Source: Microscilla marina ATCC 23134
Lineage (GTDB): Bacteria > Bacteroidota > Bacteroidia > Cytophagales > Microscillaceae
Assembly: GCF_000169175.1 (NCBI RefSeq)
Contig: NZ_AAWS01000065.1
Coordinates: 1-49,596, forward strand
Direction of reading: 5' to 3'
Length of the DNA stretch: 49,596 bases
Translations under genes and position numbers: made by a program
Notes under the pieces: generated by a model
Databases searched by the model: none
The model's input: only the letters and a program-made list of their open reading frames with translations
What the model was told of the DNA's origin: nothing
Part shown: one piece after another, positions 26,317 to 35,700 of the stretch
Numbering within the stretch: the stretch's first letter is position 1
How the letters are laid out: each line of letters opens with the position of its first letter

Positions 26317-27682
26317 ATTTTTCTAATCTTCGGTACAAAGATGCCCTGGTAAGCCCCAACTCACGAGCAGCTTTAGATATATTGCCATTGTATTTTTGTA
26401 ATGCTTTTTCAATGACTGTTTTTTCCATTTCATCCAGGTTGAGTGTATTCAGCTGATCGCCCTCAGTCGATTGTTTTTGACTCAAAAAGAAAAAATCGTC
26501 GGGTTGAATCAATGCTTCATCGCTCATAATAACGGTGCGTTCTATGGCGTGCTGCAGCTCTCGTACATTGCCTGGCCAATGGTATTGTTGCAAACGGGTA
26601 AGGGCAGCAGCACTCAGTTTTTTTTCGGGACGTTTGTATTTTTTTGCATAAGATTGCAGAAAATGACGCGCCAGCAACGGAATATCTTCGCCCCGTTCGC
26701 GTAATGGAGGCAAATACACTTCTACCGTGTTTATTCGGTACAACAAGTCTTGCCTAAACTCCTTTTGGGCTATCATGTCATCAATGGGCATGTTGGTAGC
26801 ACATATCAAACGAATGTCTATAGGCACAGCCCGCGATGCCCCTAGCGGAATCACTTCCCGGTTTTGCAATACGGCGAGCAATTTGGCCTGAAGGTTGAGC
26901 GGCAGGTTGCCTATTTCATCTAAAAATAAAGAACCCTTATTGGCAATTTCAAACCTGCCAATGCGATCTTCTTTAGCATCAGTAAAGGCGCCTTTTTTGT
27001 GCCCAAAAAGTTCGCTCTCGAACAGTGTTTCGGCTATGGCACCCATATCTACCCCAATAAAGTCTTTCGAAGCACGGCTCGACTGCTTATGCAAAGCCCG
27101 CGCTACCAGCTCTTTACCAGTACCATTTTCGCCCAGAATCAATACATTGGCATCGGTTTTTGCTACTTTCTGAATAATTGCTTTGACGTTTCTCATTCCA
27201 GCACTTTCGCCCAACATATCGCCAAAAGGTTGCTCCAGGTCACGTACCAACGTTTGTTTGGCTTGCTTTAGGGTCGTTACTTCTTTGCGGCTGCTATTGA
27301 GCTGGGCTGCCGCCGATATGGTAGCAATCAGTTTTTCGTTTTGCCAGGGCTTGAGCACAAAATCGGTAGCCCCTTCTTTCAAAGCTTCTACGGCAAGCTC
27401 TACTCCCCCATAGGCGGTAATCATAATCACCACCGCCTGAGGGTCACGCTGAATAATTTCCTTCAACCAAAAAATACCTTCTTTGCCAGTAGTAGTATCT
27501 TCTACAAAATTCATGTCCAACAAAATCACATCATACGAGTCATGATTGAGCAGAAAAGGGATTTTTTTAGGGTTTTTCTCAATAATTACTTTTTGCGCAT
27601 GGCGCTTAAGCAGCATCTTGGCAGCAAGCAAAATGTCTTCATCATCGTCTACAATTAATATGTTTCCCAGCTTTTTATCCAT
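26306..27682 (-). CDS. Sigma-54-dependent response regulator (NtrC family)
   Basis: A 458-aa regulator. The receiver domain (about 5-122) has the phosphoacceptor Asp56 (VILLDMNF) and a Lys at 111 (VLKPW). The AAA+ domain (about 155-385) has Walker A GENGTGKE (184-191), the sigma-54-contacting loop GAFTDA (231-236; the classical form is GAFTGA), Walker B SLFLDEIGNLP and the R-finger region. The C-terminal Fis-type HTH (about 420-458) is NGNISKAARELGLTRASLYRRLEKYGI. The GAFTDA variant is, to my knowledge, frequent in Bacteroidota NtrC proteins. It lies upstream of and overlaps its kinase. Targets are unknown; genes with -24/-12 promoters should be sought. Confidence 0.95.
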   Translation of the reverse strand: MDKKLGNILIVDDDEDILLAAKMLLKRHAQKVIIEKNPKKIPFLLNHDSYDVILLDMNFVEDTTTGKEGIFWLKEIIQRDPQAVVIMITAYGGVELAVEALKEGATDFVLKPWQNEKLIATISAAAQLNSSRKEVTTLKQAKQTLVRDLEQPFGDMLGESAGMRNVKAIIQKVAKTDANVLILGENGTGKELVARALHKQSSRASKDFIGVDMGAIAETLFESELFGHKKGAFTDAKEDRIGRFEIANKGSLFLDEIGNLPLNLQAKLLAVLQNREVIPLGASRAVPIDIRLICATNMPIDDMIAQKEFRQDLLYRINTVEVYLPPLRERGEDIPLLARHFLQSYAKKYKRPEKKLSAAALTRLQQYHWPGNVRELQHAIERTVIMSDEALIQPDDFFFLSQKQSTEGDQLNTLNLDEMEKTVIEKALQKYNGNISKAARELGLTRASLYRRLEKYGI

Positions 27683-28086
27683 CGTGCTTATATTTTTTAT
27701 GTTTTGTTGTTGTCCAAAGGGGCTAAATCAATGCCAAGCCATCTGACAGCGTGTAAAGTAGGTTTTCGGATAAATCAAGTTAATAAATTGACCGTTAGCG
27801 AACAAAAATTGCATCGAAAACGAACAGTTGACGGGTGAAATTAAGCAGAAACTTTTTGCGAAAAAGGAAATGAAGTTTTTATGAAAAAAAATCGTAACTT
27901 AAGTAAAACTACAAAAATAACCTAGTCCACAAAACGACATCTCTGGCAGGGGTGCTTTTTCAAAAAATAGTTCCATAGCTTTGGCTATGCAAAGATTTTT
28001 TTCATCGCCCACCTACCAAATATTTTGTTCTACTGGAATACTTTATTTTTTACGTTTTACTAAGACAAGTTCGTACGATAAAATTT
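27683..28086. other. Intergenic region with one short hairpin
   Basis: About 400 bp between divergent genes. It holds the 5' region of the two-component operon and a CATAGC-TTTG-GCTATG hairpin (27974-27989) flanked by an A-run and a T-run, similar to one at 30635-30650. I see no gene, clear -24/-12 box or TAnnTTTG box that I would commit to. Confidence 0.5.
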
Positions 28087-28569
28087 ATGAAAAAAGCCCT
28101 GATCATATTGATTTTGTGCAGCATTGGCAAACTATGGTGGAACACTGCCGACGCAGATGTGCCCAGTGAACGGACTATGCTTACCCAGGGCATACCAATA
28201 AACTTGCCCCAAAACAAAAGACTTCAGTATTTTTCTGCTGATATTTACCACGAAATAAGCTACCCTACACAAGCTCTTAATCATTGCATTACGGGGTGCG
28301 TCAAAGTACGCTTTGGTGTGTATACCAATGGCGCCTTGAGCAAAATAATTGTGAGTCAGGGATTGGGCTACGGGATTGACGAAGAGGTGTTACGCGCTTT
28401 TAAAAACTGTAAACGTCCTACTTTGCCAGTCTTGCAAGGCGACCAAATCGATCGAGTATTTGAGGTAGCCATACATTTTACAATCAATGGAATGCCTTCG
28501 GCTGACTATTTCGGGTTTTTAATCAACTCCAGAACCATACGACCTTGTTTGGCAGAAGAAAATATCTAA
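28087..28569 (+). CDS. Exported TonB C-terminal-domain-like protein
   Basis: A 160-aa protein with an N-terminal hydrophobic segment (about 4-18) that is either a signal peptide or an anchor. A TonB_C-like domain follows (about 50-135): ISYPTQALNHCITGCVKVRF and GALSKIIVSQGLGYGIDEEVLRAF match the family pattern of P-x-x-A, G-x-V-x-V-x-F and G-x-D-x-E-A. It lacks the long Pro-rich spacer of true TonB. Two cysteines (HCITGC) lie in the first strand pair, close enough for a disulfide. It may be a minimal energy transducer or a periplasmic scaffold. It is divergent from the two-component operon and followed by an AraC gene. Confidence 0.75.
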   Translation: MKKALIILILCSIGKLWWNTADADVPSERTMLTQGIPINLPQNKRLQYFSADIYHEISYPTQALNHCITGCVKVRFGVYTNGALSKIIVSQGLGYGIDEEVLRAFKNCKRPTLPVLQGDQIDRVFEVAIHFTINGMPSADYFGFLINSRTIRPCLAEENI

Positions 28570-28699
28570 AAAAGCAATACATCATACAAAAACGATCACG
28601 TTTCATTTTTTGTGCCTTTTTTGTTTAAACTTCTGATAGTCAACGCTCAAAATCTAATTTACACAAACTCTGAAACCTTAACACAAAAGCAACTATCCA

Positions 28700-29563
28700 G
28701 TGATTAAACAGTATCATTTACACAAAAACGATTATTCAAAACTGCACTTCGAGGTACAACCCATGCGCCCATACTTCGAAAAAAAACATACGCATTGCAT
28801 CAAGCCCCATCGCCATTCATTTTATCAGATTTTATGGTTTTATGAAGCGGGCAATCACTTTATTGATTTTGAGGTACATCAGTTGCCAGCCCAATCTTTG
28901 ACCTTCTTAGACAAGCACCAGGTACATTATTTTTGCCCCGAAGCTGCCAACCAGGGAGTACTCATTCATTTTAATGATTATTTTTTGATGCACCAGCAAA
29001 GCGAGGTACCCAAATCTTTGCGTTATTTATTGTTTAATGGGTTGGGCAACCCCTCCAACGCCCCAATCCCCCACGAATATTTGCCCAAAATGACGCAACT
29101 GCTTACTTTGATGCAAGACGAACTAAAGCAAACACGTTTTCAACAAAAAGAGTTGTTATACCATTTGTTCAGCAGTTTTTTAGTGTTGATAGAACGCATA
29201 AACCGCCAACAAGCCACCAATCCTGCCCCACCCTCCTTGGGTGACGCTGAGTTGCTGTTTGCTTTTCGCAAAACTGTAGAGCAACACCTCGCCACTCCGC
29301 TTAGCATTGGTCAAATTAGCGAAAGCCTGCACATACACAGCAAAAAACTGTCTGCACTTACTCAAACCCACTTGCATCAAACCCCCGCCCAATTTATTGC
29401 GCAACGCAAAACCCTTGAAGCCAAGCGTTTATTGTCTAACACTACACTGTCTATCAAAGAAGTTGGCTATGCCTTAGGTTTTGAGCAAGCCACTTATTTC
29501 ACCAAGTTTTTTAAAAAACAAGCCTCCCTTACTCCCAAAGACTTTAGAGCAAGCCTGCCCTAA
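28700..29563 (+). CDS. AraC-family transcriptional regulator
   Basis: A 287-aa regulator with an N-terminal cupin-type ligand domain (about 20-100; HTHCIKPHRHSFYQILWFYEAGNHFIDFE) and a C-terminal AraC double HTH (about 190-285; LSIGQISESLHIHSKKLSALTQ, then IKEVGYALGFEQATYFTKFFKKQ). The start is GTG at 28700: the in-frame stop at 28679 leaves no ATG before the conserved region, and the first Met is at codon 22. It lies 163 bp upstream of an SDR oxidoreductase on the same strand, which is the most likely regulated neighbour. Confidence 0.92.
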   Translation: MIKQYHLHKNDYSKLHFEVQPMRPYFEKKHTHCIKPHRHSFYQILWFYEAGNHFIDFEVHQLPAQSLTFLDKHQVHYFCPEAANQGVLIHFNDYFLMHQQSEVPKSLRYLLFNGLGNPSNAPIPHEYLPKMTQLLTLMQDELKQTRFQQKELLYHLFSSFLVLIERINRQQATNPAPPSLGDAELLFAFRKTVEQHLATPLSIGQISESLHIHSKKLSALTQTHLHQTPAQFIAQRKTLEAKRLLSNTTLSIKEVGYALGFEQATYFTKFFKKQASLTPKDFRASLP

Positions 29564-29726
29564 TTTACCATTCTTGTACCTGATATTACCATTTTGCCCG
29601 CTTTGCCGCCCCTACCTTTGTGCTATCAAATATTAAGAACAACCCAGTGCCTCTGACGCGTTATTTCAGCGACTTAGAAGAGGAGGAACTCGTTTGAGGT
29701 ACATTTATCAACAAAAAAAAATCACG

Positions 29727-30482
29727 ATGAACAAACAAGCCATTGTTATTGGAGGCTCTAGTGGAATGGGCAAAGCAAGTGCTGCTTTATTATTAAAAGA
29801 AGGGGCAGAAGTAGTCATTGTAGGACGCAATAAACAAAAACTGCAAAGCGCGCAAGAGGAACTCAGCACCTGGGGCACAGTACATACCATTTCGGCAGAC
29901 TTGTACGATGCTGCCCAGGTACAAGACTTGCAACAAACACTGACCAGGCAATACACCAATATTAAGTATTTGGTAAATGCTGCCGGATATTTTAAGCCCA
30001 AACCATTTTTGGAGTATACCATTCAAGACTATGACACTTACCTGGAACTCAACAAAGCCATGTTTTTTATAACCCAAACCATTGCCCATCAAATGAAAAC
30101 TACCGGAGGAGGAGCCATTGTAAATATTGGCTCTATGTGGGCAAAGCAAGCCATCAAGGCTACCCCTTCTTCGGCTTACTCTATGGCTAAAGCCGGGCTG
30201 CACAGTTTTACCCAACATTTAGCAATGGAGCTTGCCGAATTCAACATCAGGGTAAATGCAGTGTCACCAGCGGTGGTGATTACCCCTATTTATGAAGCTT
30301 TTATTGAACCTGCTCAAGTAAAAGAGACATTGCAAGGTTTCAACGACTTTCACCCTATGGGGCGTATTGGCACCCCCGAAGATGTGGCAAAAGCGGTACA
30401 TTTTCTATTGACCGACCAAAGTGCCTGGGTAACGGGGGCTATCTGGGATGTAGATGGTGGAGTAATGGCAGGAAGAAATTAA
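29727..30482 (+). CDS. SDR-family oxidoreductase
   Basis: A classical short-chain dehydrogenase/reductase. It has the Rossmann glycine motif [10 protein letters not shown] near the N-terminus, an NAAG motif (LVNAAGYF), the catalytic Ser in IVNIGSMW, YxxxK (YSMAKAG) and a C-terminal [15 protein letters not shown]. The cofactor is probably NADP(H), given the basic VGRNKQK after strand 2. An upstream TTG at 29694 would add 11 residues, but the ATG at 29727 ([10 protein letters not shown]) is the natural family start. The substrate is unknown. It sits downstream of the AraC gene and is closed by an intrinsic terminator. Confidence 0.92.
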   Translation: MNKQAIVIGGSSGMGKASAALLLKEGAEVVIVGRNKQKLQSAQEELSTWGTVHTISADLYDAAQVQDLQQTLTRQYTNIKYLVNAAGYFKPKPFLEYTIQDYDTYLELNKAMFFITQTIAHQMKTTGGGAIVNIGSMWAKQAIKATPSSAYSMAKAGLHSFTQHLAMELAEFNIRVNAVSPAVVITPIYEAFIEPAQVKETLQGFNDFHPMGRIGTPEDVAKAVHFLLTDQSAWVTGAIWDVDGGVMAGRN

Positions 30483-30491
30483 ATACACAAA

Positions 30492-30532
30492 AAAAACAGG
30501 AAGCTACCTAAGTACATGCTTCCTGTTTTTTA
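30492..30532 (+). terminator. Intrinsic terminator after the SDR gene
   Basis: AAAAACAGGAAGC (30492-30504) pairs perfectly with GCTTCCTGTTTTT (30518-30530), 13 bp with a 13-nt loop, and runs into T. It starts 10 bp after the stop. Confidence 0.9.
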
Positions 30533-30634
30533 TAGTAAAATATAACTAAATTCTTACCCTAAGTGATCTGAAAAAAATAAGATGTGCCAATTTAAGAAAA
30601 TATATTGTTCTCAGACGATTCAAAAAAAACGGTG

Positions 30635-30650
30635 CATAGCCAAAGCTATG
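30635..30650. repeat. Short CATAGC-CAAA-GCTATG hairpin flanked by A- and T-runs
   Basis: A 6-bp perfect stem with a 4-nt loop, with eight A before and nine T after. Near-identical hairpins occur at 27974-27989 (CATAGC-TTTG-GCTATG), and related ones at 5435-5450 and 15003-15018. It could act as a weak bidirectional terminator or be a REP-type repeat. Confidence 0.55.
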
Positions 30651-30720
30651 GGGCTTTTTTTTTGAGAAGAATGAGGGCAATAGATACACTTTAATGGCTC
30701 AAATTATTTATGAAAGATCA

Positions 30721-32247
30721 CTAAAAGGCATTAAACGAGGGTACCTGCCCAAACAAAGATACTTCGTTGAAATGAGGGGTGCTGTGTAGTACCTCGAAAA
30801 AGTGATGAATACTGGCGACTTTACCCTGATTGGTTTGAGGTACAATCAATGCCTTTACTTTTACATAGTTGCCCGATTGCGTAGTAAATGTCAACGGTAA
30901 ATCTTCCACTTTTTGTCCAGCTTTTGCCTTTGTCACTGCCAACTGGTAGGGCAACTGTGATACTTTGTGTAAAATGTCTTGCATAAATACGCCTGACGGG
31001 TGGGTATTTTCCAGTTCTAGCACTTTGGCCAAAGTTGGGTCAGTATATTCTACTTTGCCCTCCAATGACACCCGTTGCGATACCTTAGCAGTTTCAAACG
31101 ACTCCGTTTGTGCTTCCACTACTGTCATAGGTTTTGCCGTCACCCCTTGCGTATTAGTATCAGGTACTTGAAGCAGGTTATTTACCTGAATTGGTTCTTC
31201 ACTCGTTGGTTGAGGAGTGGTTTTTTGTGCCAATATCACTTTGCTTTCAAGTTCAACAAAGGTGGCCAGAGTAAAACTACTGCTCTCTTCCTGAGTAGCT
31301 GCTGCATCCTCTTCGGTTTCTAGTTCAAAGGTAGCCAAAGTAAAGTTTTTGCTTGTTTCTATGGTTTCATAGCGTGTCTTCTCCACTCCCTTTATAGTAA
31401 GGTTTTCAGTATATCCCGCTTTCGCTAAAACTGAGGATTCTTTTGCCTTGTCCAATCCGCCGGAAAGAGAAGCAGTAATACCTATATGTTCCGCTTCCGC
31501 TAAAACTGGCATTTCTTCTACCTTGTCCAATTCGTCGGAAATAATGGTAGCAGCATCTATAGGCTTTTGTTCCGCTTCCGCTAAAACTGGCATTTCTTCT
31601 ACCTTGTCCAATTCGTCGGAAACAGAGGCAGTAGTACCTATATGTTCCGCTTCCGCTAAAACTGGCATTTCTTCTACCTTGTCCAATTCGTCGGAAACAG
31701 AGGCAGTAACATCTATAGGCTTTTGTTCCACAGTATGCTTCAAACCTTGCTCCCTATTTTCAGCTTCCGTTAGTGCATCTTCCAATTGAGTTTCTACTTC
31801 ATCTCTGGCATCGCCTTGGTGCAAGCTTTCAACTTTTACCGTAACCACCAACACATCATCTACCGCTTCGGCACGGTGGGTTATTCTTTTGCCTTTACGT
31901 GCCAACAATGGAAACTCTATATTTTCTTCGAGTGGTGTATGATACAAGAAAGTGCGTAAATAGTTTTGAAAAAAACTATGGAATGGATTAATATTGAGTA
32001 GTTCTATCAACCGCTGTCCAATCAAGTCTTTAAGACTCTTACCCATCATTGCTCCAGCAGCTTCATTTGCTTCTACAAAAATAAAGTCATCGGGACGGTT
32101 ATAACGGTTATGGCAAGGAGCCAGTACAAATTGTATGCTCTCTGGTGCTTGTAGCAGCCACTGTACTACAGCCCTTTGTCTTGAAAATTTTTTCTGTTTT
32201 CCTGCACTTACTAGAGGCGAGTTTGTTAAAAAATAGTTCTTACCCAT
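30721..32247 (-). CDS. PAS-like protein with an internal tandem-repeat linker
   Basis: A 508-aa soluble protein. The N-terminus (about 35-145) reads like a PAS domain (FIFVEANEAAGAMMGKSLKD, LLNINPF). The C-terminus (about 395-500) reads like a second one (TDPTLAKVLELENTHPSG, LTFTTQSGNYVKVKALIV). Between them are four acidic repeats built on SDELDKVEEMPVLAEAE, with the alternating linkers EQKPID and EHIG, visible in DNA as near-identical repeats at about 31440-31730. A second small duplication follows (two copies of FTLATF). No kinase, HTH or other output domain is present. The repeats probably form a flexible acidic spacer and may vary in number. Function unknown. Confidence 0.75.
   Translation of the reverse strand: MGKNYFLTNSPLVSAGKQKKFSRQRAVVQWLLQAPESIQFVLAPCHNRYNRPDDFIFVEANEAAGAMMGKSLKDLIGQRLIELLNINPFHSFFQNYLRTFLYHTPLEENIEFPLLARKGKRITHRAEAVDDVLVVTVKVESLHQGDARDEVETQLEDALTEAENREQGLKHTVEQKPIDVTASVSDELDKVEEMPVLAEAEHIGTTASVSDELDKVEEMPVLAEAEQKPIDAATIISDELDKVEEMPVLAEAEHIGITASLSGGLDKAKESSVLAKAGYTENLTIKGVEKTRYETIETSKNFTLATFELETEEDAAATQEESSSFTLATFVELESKVILAQKTTPQPTSEEPIQVNNLLQVPDTNTQGVTAKPMTVVEAQTESFETAKVSQRVSLEGKVEYTDPTLAKVLELENTHPSGVFMQDILHKVSQLPYQLAVTKAKAGQKVEDLPLTFTTQSGNYVKVKALIVPQTNQGKVASIHHFFEVLHSTPHFNEVSLFGQVPSFNAF
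31440..31730 (-). repeat. In-frame tandem coding repeats in the PAS-like gene
   Basis: Four in-frame units of about 75-81 bp encode SDELDKVEEMPVLAEAE-type repeats, the fourth degenerate. Alternating linkers make a higher-order unit of about 156 bp. The three best units are almost identical in DNA, so recent expansion or gene-conversion-like homogenisation is likely. Confidence 0.8.
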
Positions 32248-32722
32248 TGTTCATCATTCTTAGTGTTAAAGTATAAGCTAGCTTATCTGTTAATGAATAA
32301 TAGGGCAGCAAAAACCATCCTTTTAACACTATGAAATAATTAAAAAATCGATGAATAAATCAAAATAAGTAATTTTACCTATTGTTTATTAGTAACAAAC
32401 CTTAAATAACAAAAAAAGTGCTTCGAAAGTGAAACTTTTTTTAGTAGAAAAAGTGCCTGTATTGGGTATAAAACCATTATATGTAGCCTGACAGCAACTA
32501 GACTGCTGATATATCAATGTCACAAATATCACTCTGTTCCATAAGCAACCAATCAACTATAGCAGGGCGAATGCGTAAACAGCAATATATAAGATAAACA
32601 CAAAAATACTCCAACCCACTTATTCACCCTTTGCACACATTCGCTTCAATAGTATCCCAACTTGGTTAAACACAAATGACAAAGGCAATAAGTATGCAAC
32701 AACCTTTACAATAATTACAACT
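32248..32722. other. Long divergent intergenic region
   Basis: About 475 bp between two divergent genes, strongly AT-rich. It should contain the promoters of the PAS-like gene and the T9SS protein gene. I found no convincing -33/-7 pair, repeat or small gene in it. Confidence 0.5.
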
Positions 32723-35700
32723 ATGAATACCTTTAAATTTTCGATTATTTCACTCTCCTTTTTTTTAATTAGTATCACTCTTGGACAGGCACAGGAGTGG
32801 ACACAAAAAATGCAGCAAAAAAACGCTAACTTCTATGACATTAAAAAATCATTTGATGAATACTGGCAAGACCGCCCCTACCAACGCGCCCGAGGTTACA
32901 AACAATTTAAACGCTGGGAATACTTTTGGGAAAAAAGGGTATTACCCAATGGTTCGTTCCCACAAGCAGGTATCAAACAAGCAGAGTGGAGCAAATATGT
33001 GCAAGCCCACCCCAAACTAAAAAACGGTCACACTCAACGTACCACAGGGTCTGGCAACTGGAGTTCACTGGGTCCTAGCTCTTCTCCTGGAGGGTATGAC
33101 GGAGTGGGACGCATCAATTGCGTGAGTTTTGACCCTCAAAATGTCAATACTTTTTATGTGGGTACTCCTGCCGGAGGACTCTGGAAAACAACCAATGGAG
33201 GCTCCAGCTGGACCAATCTCACTGATAACTTACCCATTATTGGCGTATCCTCCATTGCCATTCACCCCTCTAATGGTAACATTATGTATATAGCCACTGG
33301 CGATGCTGATGGAGGCGACACCCCAAGTTTGGGCGTTATGAAGTCTACCGATGGAGGGGCCACCTGGAACACCACTGGTTTGAACTGGCAAATGTCGCAG
33401 GGCCGGCAAATTTCAGTACTGTTGATTCACCCCAACAACCCCGATATTTTGGTAGCCGCTACTTCAGAAGGTATCTACAAAACCACCAATGCAGGAGCAA
33501 GCTGGTCGTTGAGTGCTTCAGGATTCTTTCGCGATTTAGAACTCAAGCCAGGCACTCCCTCTACTATGTATGCCACCGGACGAGGCAGTAATAGCAGCCA
33601 TCAGGTATTTGTATCTACCAATACCGGCAGTAGCTGGACACAAACCACTAACTTTAGTGGCAAGGGCAGAGTAGCCATTGCTGTTTCGGCAGCTAGTCCT
33701 GGTTTTGTGGCGGCGGTTGCCAGTGGTGGAGACAATGGTTTTGCGGGGTTTTATACGTCCAATAATAGCGGCGCATCGTTTTCGCTGACCTACAGTAGTG
33801 CTTCTAAAAACCTGTTGGGGTGGGACATTAACGGAAATGATACCGGAGGACAAGGTTGGTATGACCTTGCCATTACTGTTTCGCCTACCAATGCCAACCT
33901 TATCAATATAGGAGGTGTAAACAATTGGCAAAGTACTGATGGTGGCTCAAGTTGGACAATCAATACTATGTGGTACAGCACCGGAAAAGTGGCTACAGTA
34001 CACGCCGATAAGCATTACCTGGTATACCACTCTGGGCAAACCAGTACAATGTATGAATGCAACGATGGGGGAATTTATAAAACCACCAATGGGGGAACAA
34101 CCTGGACCGACCTTACCAACGGAATGGCTCACACACAGTTTTATAAAATAGGCGTCTCACAAAGCAATGCCAACTATGTGGTAACAGGTGCTCAAGACAA
34201 CGGTACCAAGCTCAAATCGGGTGCTACCTGGGCTAACATAGGCGGAGGCGATGGTATGGAGTGTATCATTGACCCTACCAACGAAAATATTCAATACTAT
34301 AGCATATACTATGGGCGCATTACCCGCCGTATGAATGGCTCATATTCTACTATTTCTGACAATGTACCTGGCAAACCCAAAGGCGCCTGGGTTACACCTT
34401 ATGCGCTTGACCCCAGCAACCCTCAAACTATAGTGGTGGGTTATAAAGACGTGTACAGATCTACCAACCGAGGCGATAGCTGGAGCAATATTTCTAATGG
34501 ACAAACGGGCACTTCCAACCTCAACGCAGTACTAGTGGCTCCATCAAGCTCCAATACCATTTATGCCTCCAGTTATAGGGCTATTTACCGCACTACCAAC
34601 ACCAGTAGCTGGAGCAACATTACCAGCAATTTACCAGTATCCAGCAGTGCTATTACCTACATTGCGGTAGCTGCCAGCGACCCAAACAAGGTATGGGTTA
34701 CACTATCGGGATATTCAAGTGGTCACAAGGTTTATCAAACAACCAATGGAGGAAGCAGTTGGGTAAACATTTCTGGTTCTTTGCCCAATTTGCCAGTAAA
34801 TTGTATTGTAGAAGATGCCAACGCCAACAATGGTAGTTTGTATATAGGAACCGATGTGGGTATTTTTTATCGCAACAATGCTTTAGGCGACTGGATCAGC
34901 TTTAGCAATGGCTTGCCCAATGTGGTAGTCCGTGAACTGGAAATTCAAAAGGCCACCAGCAAGTTAAAAGCAGGCACCTATGGGCGTGGTCTGTGGGAGT
35001 CAAACTTATACAACAGTGCAGCATCGCCTACTGCCCCAAGCATTACCAGCTTTAGCCCTACCAGTGGCAACATAGGCACATCGGTAACCATTCAGGGTAT
35101 TAACTTTTCGGGCGCTACTGCGGTCAGGTTTAACGGAGTGGGTGCAGTTACTTTCAATGTAGTTTCGACTACTCAAATAACGGCTACAGTGCCTACAGGA
35201 GCTTCTACCGGAAAAATAACCGTTACCACAGGCAATGGTACCAGCGCAAGCACAGTGAACTTTAGTTTGGGTACAGGTGGTGGAACCACGGCTACCTATT
35301 GTGAGTCTAAGGCAAACTCAACCGATGATTCACGCATAGAGAAAGTAGTATTTAATACGATTAATAATAGTTCGGGCGAAACCGGCAATACCCAAAATGG
35401 AGGTTGCGTAAGTTACAGCGATTTTAGTTCGGTATCAACCAATGTGGTGCAAGGGCAAACCCATAGCTTGAGCATTACTTTGGGCACTTGTGGCGGAGAA
35501 TATAGCAAAGTAGTGAAGGTTTTTATTGACTGGAACCACGACGGTGACTTTGACGACGGGGGCGAAGAAGTAGCAGCTTCGGCAGTGATGAGCAACGGGG
35601 TATTTACCCAAAATATCACGGTGCCTTCGGGAGCCACCAACGGTACCACCCGTATGCGGGTAGTATGTCGTGAAAAAGAATCAGGAGATAATGCTGCTAC

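Noticed and set aside
26536-27000. GAFTDA instead of GAFTGA in the sigma-54 regulator as a defect
   Set aside because: This variant is, to my knowledge, common in Bacteroidota NtrC-type proteins; the rest of the AAA+ domain is intact.
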